Below are positions 30,601 to 42,566 of a DNA stretch of 64,000 nt, piece by piece. Positions within the stretch are counted from its first letter, which is position 1. Each line of letters begins with the position of its first letter. Made by a program: the position numbers and the translations under genes. The notes beneath the pieces are model-generated. The model was not told the DNA's origin, searched no databases, and saw only the letters and a list, made by a program, of their open reading frames with translations. Source of the DNA: Plantago major (taxonomy: Eukaryota > Streptophyta > Magnoliopsida > Lamiales > Plantaginaceae); the NCBI GenBank assembly GCA_026545765.1, contig CM048839.1, positions 3,038,001-3,102,000 on the forward strand, in the 5' to 3' direction.

Positions 30601-33600
30601 AGCAGTCCTTCATTAAACAAGTAGTCCAAAACAATACATCTACCTTTATTCCCTTGTCAGTTGTCACTACCATTGAAAACATGCTCACTTTTAACTAACA
30701 ACAAAAATATACGATAGCCAGCACTATCCTGCTGGACCAAAGGTCCACTTAGTAAGGACCAAGACACAGATTAGGAAAGCACTTACTCTACACCTTCCTT
30801 AGTGCGCTACTGTATCATAGGGCATTCTTATGGGCATTGTATTCTTATTTCTACTCCACCATTAAATATTCTCATCTTCTTGTTCCATGTGGCCAAGTAA
30901 CAATTTGCTATACTCTCCATGACTCCATCCATCATCATCATTGCAAGATTGATTTCTTTCTTTCAGGGTAATAATTGTAGAATAAGTAAACAAAAATGTT
31001 CTACTTCCATTTCTGGTCTACCCCTATAAAAGTTTCCAACTTTTAAAACAATAGTAAATCTTTAAGCTTTGGCCAGAAAAAAGAAAATAAAAAGATGAAA
31101 ATGAACTTCGAATCAACATTTACGAATGTGACTCAAGTGGGCAAGTAAGTCAACCTTGTTTGAGGGCGACCTCGTGAATAAACATGATTAACGTTCGAAT
31201 CCTAGTCTTTCCTGACATGACAGACATAACAGGTGCGAACAGGGGCTAAAACTCTCTCTAAATTTTCAAATTCGCATACTTTACTTTTGAATTTAAAATT
31301 CTCATATTTCACCTCACTTAAGTTTCTTGTACACTATGAATGATGTGACTCGACCCTACCAAAGTAGAAAAAGATGCATAGATTTAGAATGACTACGTTA
31401 TTCAATGTTACTACTCCCTCCGTCTCGCAGAACTTCATACATTTGTCATTTTTAGCCGTCTCACAGAACTTCATATATTACCAAAAAAGAAAGCTATCTC
31501 ATAACAAACAAATAATAAACAATCTCAACTTTACACTCAAATTACACATTTTGACACTAAAAGTACACTTTTTCCCACCTTTTTTATATTATATTATTAT
31601 TTTAACTTTTCGCATAAAACTGCGTGTTAACTCTAATATATGAAGTTCTTCGGGACGGAGGGAGTACTATAGTAATAATGGATGGGGGACCTAGGAAAGA
31701 ACCAACTTTGGGATCCGAATATACTATAACTGCTCATATGGAGTTACGTGGGCTAATGGTGCAGTGTTACTGTGTTAGTGGGTCTATGAGTCCTACTGAT
31801 TTATAATGACTCCAACAACAAGAAGATGCAGCCATGGTGTCTGATAAGGATAGGCGGACCAGCCACACGCCGCCCATCAAATAAAGTCAAAACACATTGT
31901 AATTTGCAAATTTAGTTGCACCTCACGCTTCTCCAGGTGGACCTCTGAAACAAAAATAGTTAATGTTCGAATTACTATTTCCCAAAACTAACCCTGCTGG
32001 CTATAAGCATACACAGCCACCCAGTCATTGACTCACTGCTCCTCTTCTCTTACCCATGCATCATTTTATTCATTCCATTAGTACCGAATCATATTTATTA
32101 TCGGTTTCTTAGACACAGAGATCCACCCCACATTGTAGCAGTGTGGCTCACAATCTACAATGAGAGGGTCAACCTAGTACATACATCCCTAACATGCTAT
32201 ATTCTCCTAACCAAGTCGCTAACAAGATGAAGGTTTCTATGACACTAAATGTTCTAAGAAATTTAGCTTAATAAAATTCAAATTCTTGAATTTTCCAACT
32301 TGAGTTGAAATCATTGACATACTTCTAGTAGTTTGAAAAGTTTGTTGGGAGGAGGCAGAGTTCGGGCATCTCATTAATTGGCTCTTAGTTTGACTGGAGT
32401 TGCATAATTTGATTTTAAACCTCATAGTTGAAACTCAAAAGTTTGTTGTCAGATTAGCAGTGTAACGCCTTTATTAAACTACTTTTAAGTACACGCTGGG
32501 GTAACAAATTCATTAGTAGTAGGACCTTACTGGTCTAGGTTACCTACCCAAATACTCCTTCAAATCTTCAGTCCTCAACTACTAACACTAATGATATTTG
32601 ACAAAACGATTTAATAATATAATCGATATATGATAAATTAACTTCACTTTAAAAAAATTACATCGAGTATATTTTCAAATCAATAACCTTATTAACATTC
32701 ATCGACCTGGATCCTACTTTATAAAAGTTTGGTGTAGATTTCTTCGTGACATTCAAAAGGTGGAGTACTTTATTAAAAGTGTTTTGTTTTATGAGTAAAT
32801 ATTATTAAAATCCGCTGAATGTATTCTTAATACACAAAAGTACAAAGGTAAAAAGGATTTGGTAATATTTATCGTCGTTACTTGTTCATCAAGATAAATT
32901 AGTAAATTTCTTGTTCATCAAGGCCGGAGAAAGTACAGCAGGTGAATTTTGTTCTTTAGCTGTGAGACTGCCGTACAAGTCCGTCCAACAAAATTTTACA
33001 GAGTTCAGTCAAAATCACCACATCACACTCCCGTACTCCGTTCGTACCACAAAACTTCATACCGAGATATCGAACCATAAAAACCGAAACTAACTTAATC
33101 ACGGAATCAATCATCAATTTGAACTCTAATTCTCCAGATTATTATCCAACACATACTAATTCATCGAAAGTTCAATCTCGAAAAGCATATTCGTAAAGTA
33201 TATTTTCCAAACACGTGATTAACATTTCAAAAAAAAAAAAAAAAGCAAAATGGAAAGGAAGAAATCAAAATGATGAGATTCACTTTACTTACCTGTATCC
33301 GTGATCTCACTTTCCGGCGATTCATTGCCGTGATCCTCTTCACTAACCGCCTCATGATCACCACAAATCTCGTGACTCTCCACCGAACATTCGAGATTCT
33401 TCACCTCCACAATCTCCGGCACAAAATTCACCATCTCCTCCACCTCCTTCTTCTTCTCCAGCACCAGATTGAGCTCCTTAGTAACATCCGCAATCGTATA
33501 ATACTTCTGCATCTGCAGCACCGGGATCCAATTCAGCCTCCTCCGATGGATCGCCTTGAACGCCGACTCGTACGCCGCCGTGTCCTCGCCCTCCAGCTGC

Positions 33601-33779
33601 CTCAGGTGGCCGCACAGCGCGTCGATGATAGCGTTCGCCGCCGCAAACTCGCCGCGGAACCATCCGATAATGGCGTCCTTCGCGAACGAGGAGTCCGCCG
33701 CCATCACCGGCGGCTGCGTAGCCACCACCGCCACTGGCTTCCGATCGGACTGTGACATTAGGCCGGCAGCCGGCGGCAT
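27686..33779 (-). CDS. ALKBH10B: ALKBH10B-like m6A RNA demethylase
   Basis: A 2-oxoglutarate/Fe(II) dioxygenase of the plant ALKBH9/ALKBH10 group, which removes N6-methyladenosine from mRNA. Minus-strand exons: 33293-33779, 29881-29910, 29509-29639, 29286-29403, 28821-28934, 28626-28741, 28384-28538, 27686-28148; 537 aa, all in phase. The N-terminal region (FAKDAIIGWFRGEFAAANAI) is characteristic of this group. The dioxygenase core follows: GETFILYNQQVKGNKRELIQ, then the metal motif H344-L-D346 in KPPHLDQP, distal H399 in ARHVMC, and R408/R415 in NKRVSITFFR for 2-oxoglutarate. The Pro-rich C-terminus contains KHLPPRAQRGR, as in ALKBH10B. Exon 2 is only 30 nt. Intron 3 begins with GC (CATATG|GCAAGT). 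Intron 1 is 3.4 kb and contains a MITE. Assignment to 10B rather than 9 or 10A is by recollection of sequence. Confidence 0.9.
31122..31260 (+). repeat. SINE-like fragment in ALKBH10B-like intron 1
   Basis: A box A-like stretch (TGACTCAAGTGGG) and a good box B (CGTTCGAATCC, 31192-31202) are about 60 bp apart. A second, weaker box B-like word (TGTTCGAATTAC) lies near 31963. The ends are not defined. Confidence 0.4.
31414..31664. mobile_element. Stowaway-like MITE (family 3) in ALKBH10B-like intron 1
   Basis: The ends are CTCCCTCCGTCTC and GGGACGGAGGGAG with TA on both sides. The interior (CAGAACTTCATACATTTG, ACACTCAAATTACACATTTT) matches, in reverse orientation, the MITE at 42307-42566. Confidence 0.9.
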
Positions 33780-34210
33780 TCTGGAAGGCGTTTGTTGTGT
33801 GTGTAGTGTGTGTGTGGTTTTCAGGTGGAAATTTAACGATTTTTTTTTTTTTTTTTTGATCCTTCAAAGTTTTTTTTTTTTTTTTTGAATGAAGTATGGA
33901 ATGGGAGTATTAGCTTGTGTTGGTTCGTTACGTGTCGGGCCGATATTTAGGGTATACTTTTTCTTGCTCTCCAAATAATGAAGTGAAGGAAATATAGTGT
34001 GGTTTTTGCTTATTTATATACTGGGAAATAAGTACTTTGTTTAGTTAGATGAAAAATAGAAAAAATAAAGGGACCGAAAACAAATAAAAGTGGTGATGAG
34101 AGCGAGGGTTTTCAAGGTTTTAGCTAGGTGGACTTACTTGGATCGCTTGGGAGTAGTAGTGGTGGAAATGTCCGTATCAGTGGGGCCTCTGCTTATTGGT
34201 CACTTGTAAT
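33780..34210. other. Upstream region of the ALKBH10B-like gene
   Basis: Directly before the start codon (minus-strand sense) are GT-rich DNA and two A runs (T on the plus strand) at 33840-33857 and 33869-33885, probably in the 5' UTR or core promoter. No further gene is visible. Confidence 0.4.
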
Positions 34211-34372
34211 ACTTCTTATGTCCCGTGGAACTTCATACGTTTATCGGCATCTATAGTGGTTAGCTATGTAATTTAATTGTATAAGTAACATTTTATTATT
34301 AATTTTTTATGTATGACGTAGTTTCCGTTTTCTTATAATGTATGAAGTTTTATGCGAATGGATGAAGATCTG
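34211..34372. mobile_element. Decayed Stowaway-like MITE (family 3)
   Basis: ATGTCCCGTGGAACTTCATACG on the left (first 20 bases are the recognisable part) and ATGAAGTTTTATGCGAATGG on the right mirror the ends of the MITE at 31414. The terminal CTCCCTC bases are gone. Confidence 0.45.
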
Positions 34373-35170
34373 GGAATGAGTGGAGTAATATTTAAAAGAT
34401 TTTGACGGGTTGATTCTATTAATTATATTATGGTATTAAATTAATATTTTTATCTCAAGATATTCAATATAATCGATGGAACTAATTATTTAATCTCCAT
34501 TATTACGAATTGTTCAAAAGGATTTCAAAATCGACGTATAAGTCAAAAAAATTATACCTTTAATATAAATTATATGAACATATAATATCACTTTTTAAAA
34601 GGCGGTGAATATCTTTAATATTGTAAAATATGAGACCAGGGGAAAGGAAGAGGGAAAAAAATTTTAAAAATTATATATACACAATTGATAAATTTAACTG
34701 GATTGATAATGTGAAATCATATCCAAAATATTTAGCAAAAAAAGAAATCATATCCATAATGAATTTCTTGAGAAACAAGTAATAAGTGTAGTTAATGCAT
34801 GCATTTCTAATCCGGTAAGGAATTGGTAGTGAATTAGTGACCTAGGAAATTAAAGGGGGTTTAAATTTTGAACTGTTTTAGATTCGATTACATATTTACA
34901 TCTTTTACTGTTAATTAATAAATCCCAATGCAAAATGAGGATGTTCGTTCGAGTTTTTTTAGATGCTAGTGGTTACACATTCTAATAAAATGTGTGGTGG
35001 CTACATTGTATGTGAGATACATTTTGTTCGATACTTTTGGAAAAATATTTGGGGATATAGTGCCATGATTGACGCAAATGCTCAGAATGGTACACACTTG
35101 AATGCGTTCTCATCTCTCCTGTAGAGAAAGAAAGTAATCAAATACATTTTCAATTTCAGGTTCAATGTAA
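34373..35170. other. AT-rich intergenic DNA
   Basis: No gene, long repeat or element end recognised. Confidence 0.4.
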
Positions 35171-35172
35171 TC

Positions 35173-35703
35173 TCCGTCCCGCAAAACTTTATACATTTAT
35201 CTTTTTATCCGTTCCATATAAAAAAATTACGAAGTCCCACATAAATTCATACATTACAAAAAAACAACACAAAATCTCATGAGAGACGGCATTTAGATAA
35301 CTTATCTTTAGATGGCTTATGTTATCAGTAAAATCATCCATGTTATTAACTAAAACGTTTATATTTTTAACGAAGTAAATATTATTGTAATATGAAAAAA
35401 CACCAATGTTGAGAATATAGGTGTTTTAATTAATAACATCGATGATTTTCTTGACAGTATAGGTCCGTCTCTAAATAAATTATATAGAGACCGTCTATCG
35501 GAAAAGTTACTCGAAAAACAATATATATATCCCACACACAACATATAATAAATAATCACAACTCCATACACAAATTACAAATTGTACCACTAAAATTATA
35601 TTTTTTCCCATAATTTTCATTTTTTAACATTACTTATAATAACATTTCACCTAAAATTACAAGACAATCGTAATGTATGAAGTTCTCCAGATAAATGGAG
35701 TAA
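35173..35703. mobile_element. Stowaway-like MITE (family 3) split by a foldback MITE
   Basis: The left arm starts CTCCGTCCCGCAAAACTT and runs to about 35273. The right arm, 35502-35703, continues the family interior (AACATATAATAAATAATCAC, CAAATTACAAATTGT) and ends GAAGTTCTCCAGATAAATGG. The 230-bp block between is copy A of the foldback family, so the Stowaway element was there first. Confidence 0.6.
35274..35501. mobile_element. Foldback MITE, copy A
   Basis: The left end is ATCTCATGAGAGACGG and the right end AGAGACCGTCTATCGG. The inverted repeat runs far inward (ATGTTATTAACTAAAACG against AATTAATAACATCGATG), so the whole element could fold on itself. Shared with copies B (35747) and C (38238). 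Confidence 0.65.
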
Positions 35704-35746
35704 ACATTTTTTGGCCGCATAAATTGATACATATTTCACTTTGAGT

Positions 35747-35974
35747 AAGTCTCCTGAGAGACGGTCTCTAGATAATTTATCTAAAGACGAACCTATATTG
35801 TCAAGAAAATCATCGATGTTATTAATCAAAACATCTATGTTCTCAACATTAGTGTTTTTTCATATTACAACAAGACTTATTTCATTAACAACATAGACGT
35901 TTTGACTAATAACATGGATGATTTTATTAAAAACATATATTTTCTTTATTTAGAGACCGTTTCTCATGAGACTT
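35747..35974. mobile_element. Foldback MITE, copy B
   Basis: The best-preserved copy: AAGTCTCCTGAGAGACGGTC at the left and GACCGTTTCTCATGAGACTT at the right form the terminal inverted repeat. Inner arms GATGTTATTAATCAAAACAT and its approximate complement surround a small AT-rich loop. 228 bp, no coding capacity. A clear target duplication is not visible, so the superfamily remains open. Confidence 0.75.
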
Positions 35975-36596
35975 TGTGTTCACTTTTGGGTATAAGTAAA
36001 AACTTTATACATGTTTTACTAGATATACATAGAATCTCATATATATTCTACCCAATTATCGAACATATAAATGACACCGATCATAACTTATGATTACCCA
36101 AAAACTACACATTTCATGTTTTATCAATTTCTCAATTAAAATTCAGCGTTAATATTAATATATGCACTTATCTAGAACGGAATTGGCAGAAAGGATGGAT
36201 CATATTCCCAAAAGAAAGAGTATACATGGAAAATATTCGTCAAACGAGCTTACGTTAGTATTGAGAACATGGTGAATTGCCAAATTGATACACATTTGTA
36301 ATATTTCTTCATTCTTGAAAGAAAAAAGTTGTTTCCAAATAAAATTAGACAAATTTAGAAGTCACATAAAGGGAATTTTGGGCACGTTGAAATATGTAGA
36401 TCCCGCCACATGGCGATAGTGACATGATTTGGTGGCTCGCATGGAGCCCATGTGGTGTGGGGTTGGGCTACAGCGGACGAACCGGTACGTCCGACCATGA
36501 GCGATGGCGAGGGTAGTTGGGTCAAAAGGCGCACCATTCTTGGTCCAACTCAGTATGCGCCACCAACCAAGGCCCAGGTTAATACATTTTAATCCC
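35975..36596. other. Intergenic DNA with a GC-rich patch
   Basis: From about 36385 to 36590 the DNA is unusually GC-rich for this window (CCGCCACATGG, GGACGAACCGGTACGTCC) but no frame resembles a known protein. The rest is AT-rich. Confidence 0.35.
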
Positions 36597-36925
36597 CCGA
36601 CAAATTCAAATTTGATCTCTCGAGCTCAGTTTGAGTAGTGATTGGTCTTGATCTTTGTTCCACTCAATAAGAAAATGAACTAATTTTTCGAAGTTAGCTC
36701 GAACTGAGTCACAATAACTGTACTCGAGTTTAGTCGAACTCGAATTCATCACATAAAAATATATATAATATAAAAAAAATTGTAATTATAATCGAGCATA
36801 AGTAATCCAAACCTTGCTCTAGCCAATAATTAAAACAAGTTCATAATAGAGCTTTATCTCGACTCGAACAACTTATCGAGTCAAGTTCTCATTATCATTA
36901 TGTTCGGTCCCGTAACAACACTAGT
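36597..36925. repeat. GAGCTCGA-rich repeat, second copy
   Basis: It is dense in TCGAGCTC, GCTCGAAC and ACTCGAG words and ends AACAACACTAG, the complement of the start of the repeat at 7749. It carries no nested MITE. Two looser stretches of the same character lie at 47535-47820 and 48010-48135. Confidence 0.5.
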
Positions 36926-37633
36926 TGTATATATCTATTCCGTCCCCACATTTTATACAAGATTTTCACTTTCAATTTTAGTACTGTAACTTTCAAACCA
37001 ATTTGATTTACTCTACGAAAACGAACTACATTGTCGTAATCAAAATGGAATTGTTTTCCCTCGAACAATTAAGAATAATTATAATAGAACATGGTATACT
37101 TTACCAAATGATTCCAATTTTGTTCTATTTTTATCATATGAAAAAGAGAAGAATAAAGTTGATTACTCAAAGTAAGGTGACGTTAAAGAGACTTTTCCAT
37201 CGAAAATTCGTGCCTAGCATCTGTCCACGAAGTATTAGTATTAAATCACATTAAGAATCATGCTTTTCAATGTTAGGATGAATAAAGTACATGGCTCTAC
37301 CATTTTGTTTATTGGCTTGTTTAATGGTTGTCAGCTTCGTTTTGTTTTATGTGTTAGGAAACAAACTTGTGGGATACTCTAAAAAATACAGATCCATGTC
37401 TCTACCTATCTAATATGAAACCTCAATTAATTAATTAATTGTACGTTTAATAAAAATAGCGAATAAGTTAGCTGATTAATGATCAATGAGCTATATCATA
37501 ACTACTTATTATGTAGTTAATTATGTATGTAATTGATAATTAAATTGATATTTATAGCTGGTTTAGCAATTTTGTTACATGATAGACTGGTGAGTGGTGA
37601 CCCAACCCGAATCATGTAACGTGCTATCGTTTA
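36926..37633. other. AT-rich intergenic DNA
   Basis: No supported gene. An open frame of 83 codons near 37003-37254 has AT-biased composition and no recognisable motif. Confidence 0.4.
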
Positions 37634-37635
37634 AA

Positions 37636-37860
37636 TACTTCATTTGGTTTTAGGGGAATTAGGGAAAGGAAAAAAAATAGGGGAAAATAAGATTTTCCTG
37701 AGGGAAAAACAATTTTCCTTATTTTATGGAGATGGATGTATTTTATATAGATTTTGATGAATTTTTCAGGATTTCCTGAGATCTACTAAATGGTGGAAAA
37801 TAATATTTTTTCCTATTTTTTTTTTCTTTTTCCCTATTTTCCCTCAAACCAAATGAAGCC
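37636..37860. mobile_element. Tourist-like MITE
   Basis: Terminal inverted repeats: ACTTCATTTGGTTTTAGGG at the left and CCCTCAAACCAAATGAAGCC at the right. TAA lies just outside both ends, as for PIF/Harbinger-derived MITEs. The arms are dominated by GGAAAA / TTTTCC runs that pair with each other. Confidence 0.65.
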
Positions 37861-38237
37861 TAAACGAAAAAACTATTTTTGACATTTTTGTCCCGATATT
37901 TCTACTCTTTGTAACAACCCAAAGCTGGTTTCTGAAACATATTGAGTAGTTTTTGAACGGAAAGATATGGCAGGTAAAAGGTTGGTCATCATCGTGTAGG
38001 TTCAAATGTTTAGTGTAGTTGTAAGTGGATTATCGTGGTGGACTGGTGGTGATCCAAATGTTCAAAATCTTTGGGAGTATTCTTTGTGAGGTTTATATAA
38101 AATTATAATCATTGCTTGATATTTAGGGCTAAGTAGCTTATAGATATTCCTTCATTATATACTAATACTATAATGTTATAATTATAATGACACGACAAAT
38201 TTACTCACAAATTCCAAACCTCTATATAAACAGAGCA

Positions 38238-39090
38238 AGTCTTATGAGAGACAGTCTCTAAATAATTTAATTTAAAAACGAACCTATGTTGTCAAGAAAA
38301 TCATCAATGTTATTAATCAAAACGTCTATGTTATCAATATTGGTGTTTTTTCACAACCGGTACCTCCCTCTAGTTCATGGATTATGAAGGAAATTATGCT
38401 CTACAGGACATTGACCATTGGTAATAGCACATGGGATTCGATGCGAGGGCTACCTAAGTTCAAGACTGGAGTCATGTACATGGCACTCCAAATTGAGAGG
38501 CCGGAGGTGGAATGGAAGACCCTAATGTATGGGAATTTGGTGAGACCTAGAGCGAAAATGATTATGTGGATGGCATGCCATGATCGCCTACCCACCAGAG
38601 CACGTTTGCATCGATTTGGACTCCTGGATTCGGCCACTTGCTGTTTCTGCCCGAATATGGAGACCAAGGAGCACCTCCTTTTTTATTGTGGAGAAACCAA
38701 GCGTATTTGGAAGGGAGTACTACAGTGGATTGGGGTACAGCATGACCCAGACAGCTGGACAAATGAGATCGGGTGGGTCCTGCGGCAATCGAAAGGGAAA
38801 CACTGGAGGAAGCGACTTCTGAAGCTAGCTTTTATAGAAACCACTTATGAAGTCTGGAAACTTAGAAATAATACTTGTTTTGGTAATGATAGAATAGTAC
38901 ATGTAGAACAACAGATTATTACAGTAGTTATTTATAGAGCTTGGATGGTGCCTAGACTCAGACCCCATGTTGGGAGCCTTATAGTAGTTTAGTTTTTCTG
39001 TGTTTCTTTGTATACTTCAGGCTGGATCTCTAGATCGCCTTCCGTTTTGTACTGTTTTTGGAGTTTGATAATATATTCTCGTTCAAAAAA

Positions 39091-39165
<75 letters not shown>

Positions 39166-39298
39166 TATTTTTTCACATTACAAAGGCAATCAATTTCGTT
39201 AGCAACATAGACATTTTAACGAATAACATGGATAATCTTCCTAGAAACATAAGTCGTCGCTAAATAAGTTACCTATAGGCCGTTTCTCATGAGACTTT
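38238..39298. mobile_element. Foldback MITE, copy C, interrupted by a LINE
   Basis: The left arm 38238-38355 (AAGTCTTATGAGAGACAGTC onward) and right arm 39178-39298 (ending GCCGTTTCTCATGAGACTTT) are the two halves of the foldback element seen at 35747. The LINE end at 38356-39159 lies between them with a target duplication, so the order of events is foldback MITE first, LINE second. Confidence 0.8.
38356..39159 (+). mobile_element. 5'-truncated LINE with zf-RVT region
   Basis: An 18-bp target duplication (TATTGGTGTTTTTTCACA at 38338-38355; one mismatch at 39160-39177) bounds the insertion. The coding part runs open from the left junction to a stop at 38990-38992. It encodes the C-terminal end of an L1-type ORF2: a zf-RVT zinc-binding region (KMIMWMACHDRLPTRARL, then CCFCPNMETKEHLLFYC) and the tail W-K-L-R-N-N-T-C-F. 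Endonuclease and reverse transcriptase are missing through 5' truncation. A short 3' UTR ends in an A run and a TA repeat of about 70 bp (39089-39159). The readable frame suggests a fairly recent insertion. Confidence 0.9.
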
Positions 39299-40832
39299 GT
39301 GATAGAAATAGTGATAAATCAACCTACTTTAATTAATTGAACCCGTTATTTTTCTTAGTCATGAAGTGTCTGAGTTTAACATTAGACTACAATCGATTTT
39401 ATGTTTATATAGATATACTATATTATAACTCAGATTAGATAATTTAAAAGGTAGATCCGTGAAGTAGACAGACAGGAATAGAGTTGTACATGAAGAATAT
39501 ATATATAACAAGTTGATGATGATGCGTGTCTCAAAAAATCACAGACTAATCAGAGGATTGGGGCTCTAATGTTGAGGTTAGATTTAACAAACGGCCCAAC
39601 TCTAGATCTATGATTAATTAATGTAAAAAATAATTTAACGCCACTATCAAGTACATTCACTCGTTGGACTTTTTTAAAGAGGCCTCTAATATTCTTTTTC
39701 AGTATAAATTCTGTAAAACTCCAGGTCTTTGATTTGGAGATCTTAATCTGCCCATAGCTGAGCTACTAAGCTTCGATATACAGCTCCTAACCTTCTTTGT
39801 GGACAAGGCTATGCTTTGATCTAGAACTTTAAACTCCATACCGGAGCTGTGGTTATTTTCAGATTATGGTATAATATGTCAACTATCTAGCTAGATAAGG
39901 TGTGTAAAGGTCCTAGACTCCTAGTATCAAAATATTGAGAAATCGAAATATGAATACACGAAATGAATATACAATACATGAAACGTCTAAAATATGTGAG
40001 ATTGAAATGTTAAATACAAATAGATGAGACATCTAGAATATGCTCGAATCACACCATCATAGAAGTTTCAAAATTGGAAATATTTTAGTTGGATTTGGTC
40101 TATGCATATTAATTCTATTTATTAGGGTGATTTGATATGCAGGAATTGAACATCCAGAGGAGTTGCATGTCACACTCTCCGTATTTAACATAGACAACAT
40201 TAGTCGGGCATCTAAACGTGGCCTGGAATTTGGACAATAGTTCCTGTTCGTGTTATAAAGGAGTTGTCTTTCTTACCTATTTGTCTTTCAATTTCTAGTA
40301 GTCTGATACGCCACGTTAAAATTCTGTGAATATAATCTAAATAGAGTTACGTTCTGTAAACTGACCTGGCAAACATTTGAAAAGAACTGGTCGATGTTAT
40401 CAATTTATTTTCTCCGGTATACATTCATATAGTAGTATATGAGAGTTATATGACAAAATTACGGCGTACTAGTATATATTTGTATTCAAGAATACGATGA
40501 AAAAAAATCGAAAAGGGCACGTCATCTATTTCATGTTTGGTATTCTGAAATGTCAATTAGATGCACATATTGCGAGATAGCTATTTATCAATTTTTTCAA
40601 GCATTAATCTTGTGATATGTAGCACTAAGTTTTGGGGAAAATGAATTCATAAACCTTATTTCTTAAATAATTGATCAAAATTGAATTTTTGTTCACAAAT
40701 TTTGGCTTGGAAACTATTTGCTCGGCTACATTACAATTTACATAACAGGTGTAAGTCGCATGTGTTTTTCATTCACTTTCTTCATCCGATGATACAGTTC
40801 GCCCTCCAAATTGTGAGAGCATATCTCTATTA
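39299..40832. other. AT-rich intergenic DNA
   Basis: 1.5 kb between the two LINE insertions. No gene, terminal repeat or tandem array supported. Confidence 0.4.
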
Positions 40833-40847
40833 AGTCAACAACTCAAC

Positions 40848-41729
40848 TTTTTTTTTTTTTTTTTTTTTTTAAGAAGGAAAAGTTTTATTCAACTAAAACA
40901 AAAGAGTACATCAGAGAGTACATTAGAGATGTACTGCTACAAAACTCAGCGGAGTATAATACAAAACAGAATCCAGAGGGAAAGTATATCATGTTCTCAA
41001 AAACAACTAAACCAACAGCCCCAGAAAAACAAGATGTCCGACCAATCCACCCCATGGTTACTACTAATCAGATAATAGAAGTGAAATTTTAGTCACTCTT
41101 GTCGTCTAGTATGTCTTGAAACCGAAGTTCCAAGCCAAGAGTTAAAGAGTGAACTAAAACCGAGAGAGATGAATATCGATCTGAATAAGGTAGAAAGAAA
41201 AATCAATGATGTTCTCTCAAGGCTTCCAAAATCTGAGAAATAGTAAAACATCAGTAGATAACTGAAGGAAACAACTTGATCAACTGAAACCAATGGTATA
41301 GTCTAAAACAACCAGAAAACTTAATCCGAACTGGAATAAACAGAACATCTTCACTGTTGCTCTAAATAGTCAAGATGCATTCTCTCGGAAAACAATCCCA
41401 GTCCGCCAAAGTTGTGAATTTTCTAATCAGATTCCCACTTTTGAGCCAGTACCAAGCATTCCTTTTAAAGATTTCAACGATTTATGCAGAAGAAGTCCTG
41501 TTACCATTGAAGAAGAGATCGTTGCGTGCCTTCCAGATAAACCATAACGCACCATGCCATACCAGTATCCATATTTTTTCTGATTTGCGTGTTAATGATC
41601 TCTCGAAAGAACTCAAGAAATCCGTCACTTCCCCTGTAAATTGTACATCAAAATTCAGCCATTCTTTGATTTTTTCCCACACAGCAGAGGCATAGGAACA
41701 TCAAAATTCAGCCATTCTTTGATTCTTCC
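40848..41729 (-). mobile_element. 5'-truncated LINE (minus strand)
   Basis: The minus-strand insertion ends in a poly(A) tail (23 T on the plus strand, 40848-40870) and is flanked by a perfect 15-bp target duplication AGTCAACAACTCAAC (40833-40847 and 41730-41744). The upstream part encodes the end of an L1-type ORF2: MWEKIKEWLNF and ALWFIWKARNDLFFNG, about residues after the zf-RVT region, then a stop and a decayed tail (WYWLKSG, WDCFPREC). At its 5' end a 27-bp sequence (41645-41671) is repeated at 41698-41724, probably an insertion-junction rearrangement. Confidence 0.85.
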
Positions 41730-41744
41730 AGTCAACAACTCAAC

Positions 41745-42304
41745 GTTGATGTGGGAAATTTTTTTATAAGTTGTGAGAGCAGTTTTTATTGTGAATTTTG
41801 TCCGATTTTATTAATGAATTTTATTTTTCCGTTTTTTTTTTCTTTTTTGTTTTTTGGTTTTAGAAAGAAAATGCACTATCTGGTAGAGAGATTCGTTGTC
41901 ATTTTCCACGATTAGTACATGAATGAAGTTTTATGCAGTGGTTCACGAGATGTGTGGCGAATCCTGACTCCTGAATCCTGATTAACCACTCACTCATAGC
42001 CTTTATCATCTCCTCTTCCTTTCTCACGGTCTTCTTGAGGAAAAAGATCAAATAAATCAGGTATGGTATGGCCTATAATTGTAGAAATCCACCATATCCC
42101 AACGTCGGTTTTATTCATGTTGCAACGCGGAGGTGTGATGCCTCATCATCCGTTAATATGTCGTACAGTACAATACTTATATATATCCATATTAATTTGT
42201 CTATGCTATATCACGATGTTGTGTCTCATGATACAATTCACACTTGATAAGTGTACGTTTTAGGTATCATATTGTACACCATATACATGATACACTATAA
42301 ATGG
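41745..42304. other. Intergenic DNA right of the minus-strand LINE
   Basis: No gene supported; T-rich runs near 41826-41860. Confidence 0.4.
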
Positions 42305-42306
42305 TA

Positions 42307-42566
42307 CTCCCTCCGCCTCCGTCCCGGAGAACTTCATACATTAAATGGGTTAGCGCACAGTTTTATGCGAAATGTTAAAGTAATGATAGAATATAAAAGA
42401 AGTGGAGAAAAGTGTAATTTTAATGGCAAATTGTGTAATTTGAGTGTAAAGTTGAGATTGTTTATTATTTGTTGGGTGTGGGGTAGCTTCCTTTTTTAGT
42501 ATTGTACGAAGTTCTGTGGGACGGCTAAAAATGGCAAATGTATGAAGTTATGCGGGACGGAGTGAG
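42307..42566. mobile_element. Stowaway-like MITE (family 3)
   Basis: The left end is CTCCCTCCGCCTCCGTCCC, the right end GCGGGACGGAGTGAG, with TA flanks. The interior is the reverse complement of the MITE at 31414 (for example AATTGTGTAATTTGAGTGTA). Confidence 0.85.

Noticed and set aside
33270-33888. Plus-strand frames of 110-161 codons opposite ALKBH10B-like exon 1
   Set aside because: They arise from the GC-rich sense exon read backwards; composition is Leu/Arg/His repeats without a known domain.
39008-39202. 64-codon frame with Ile-Tyr run
   Set aside because: It is the LINE 3' UTR and its TA tail.
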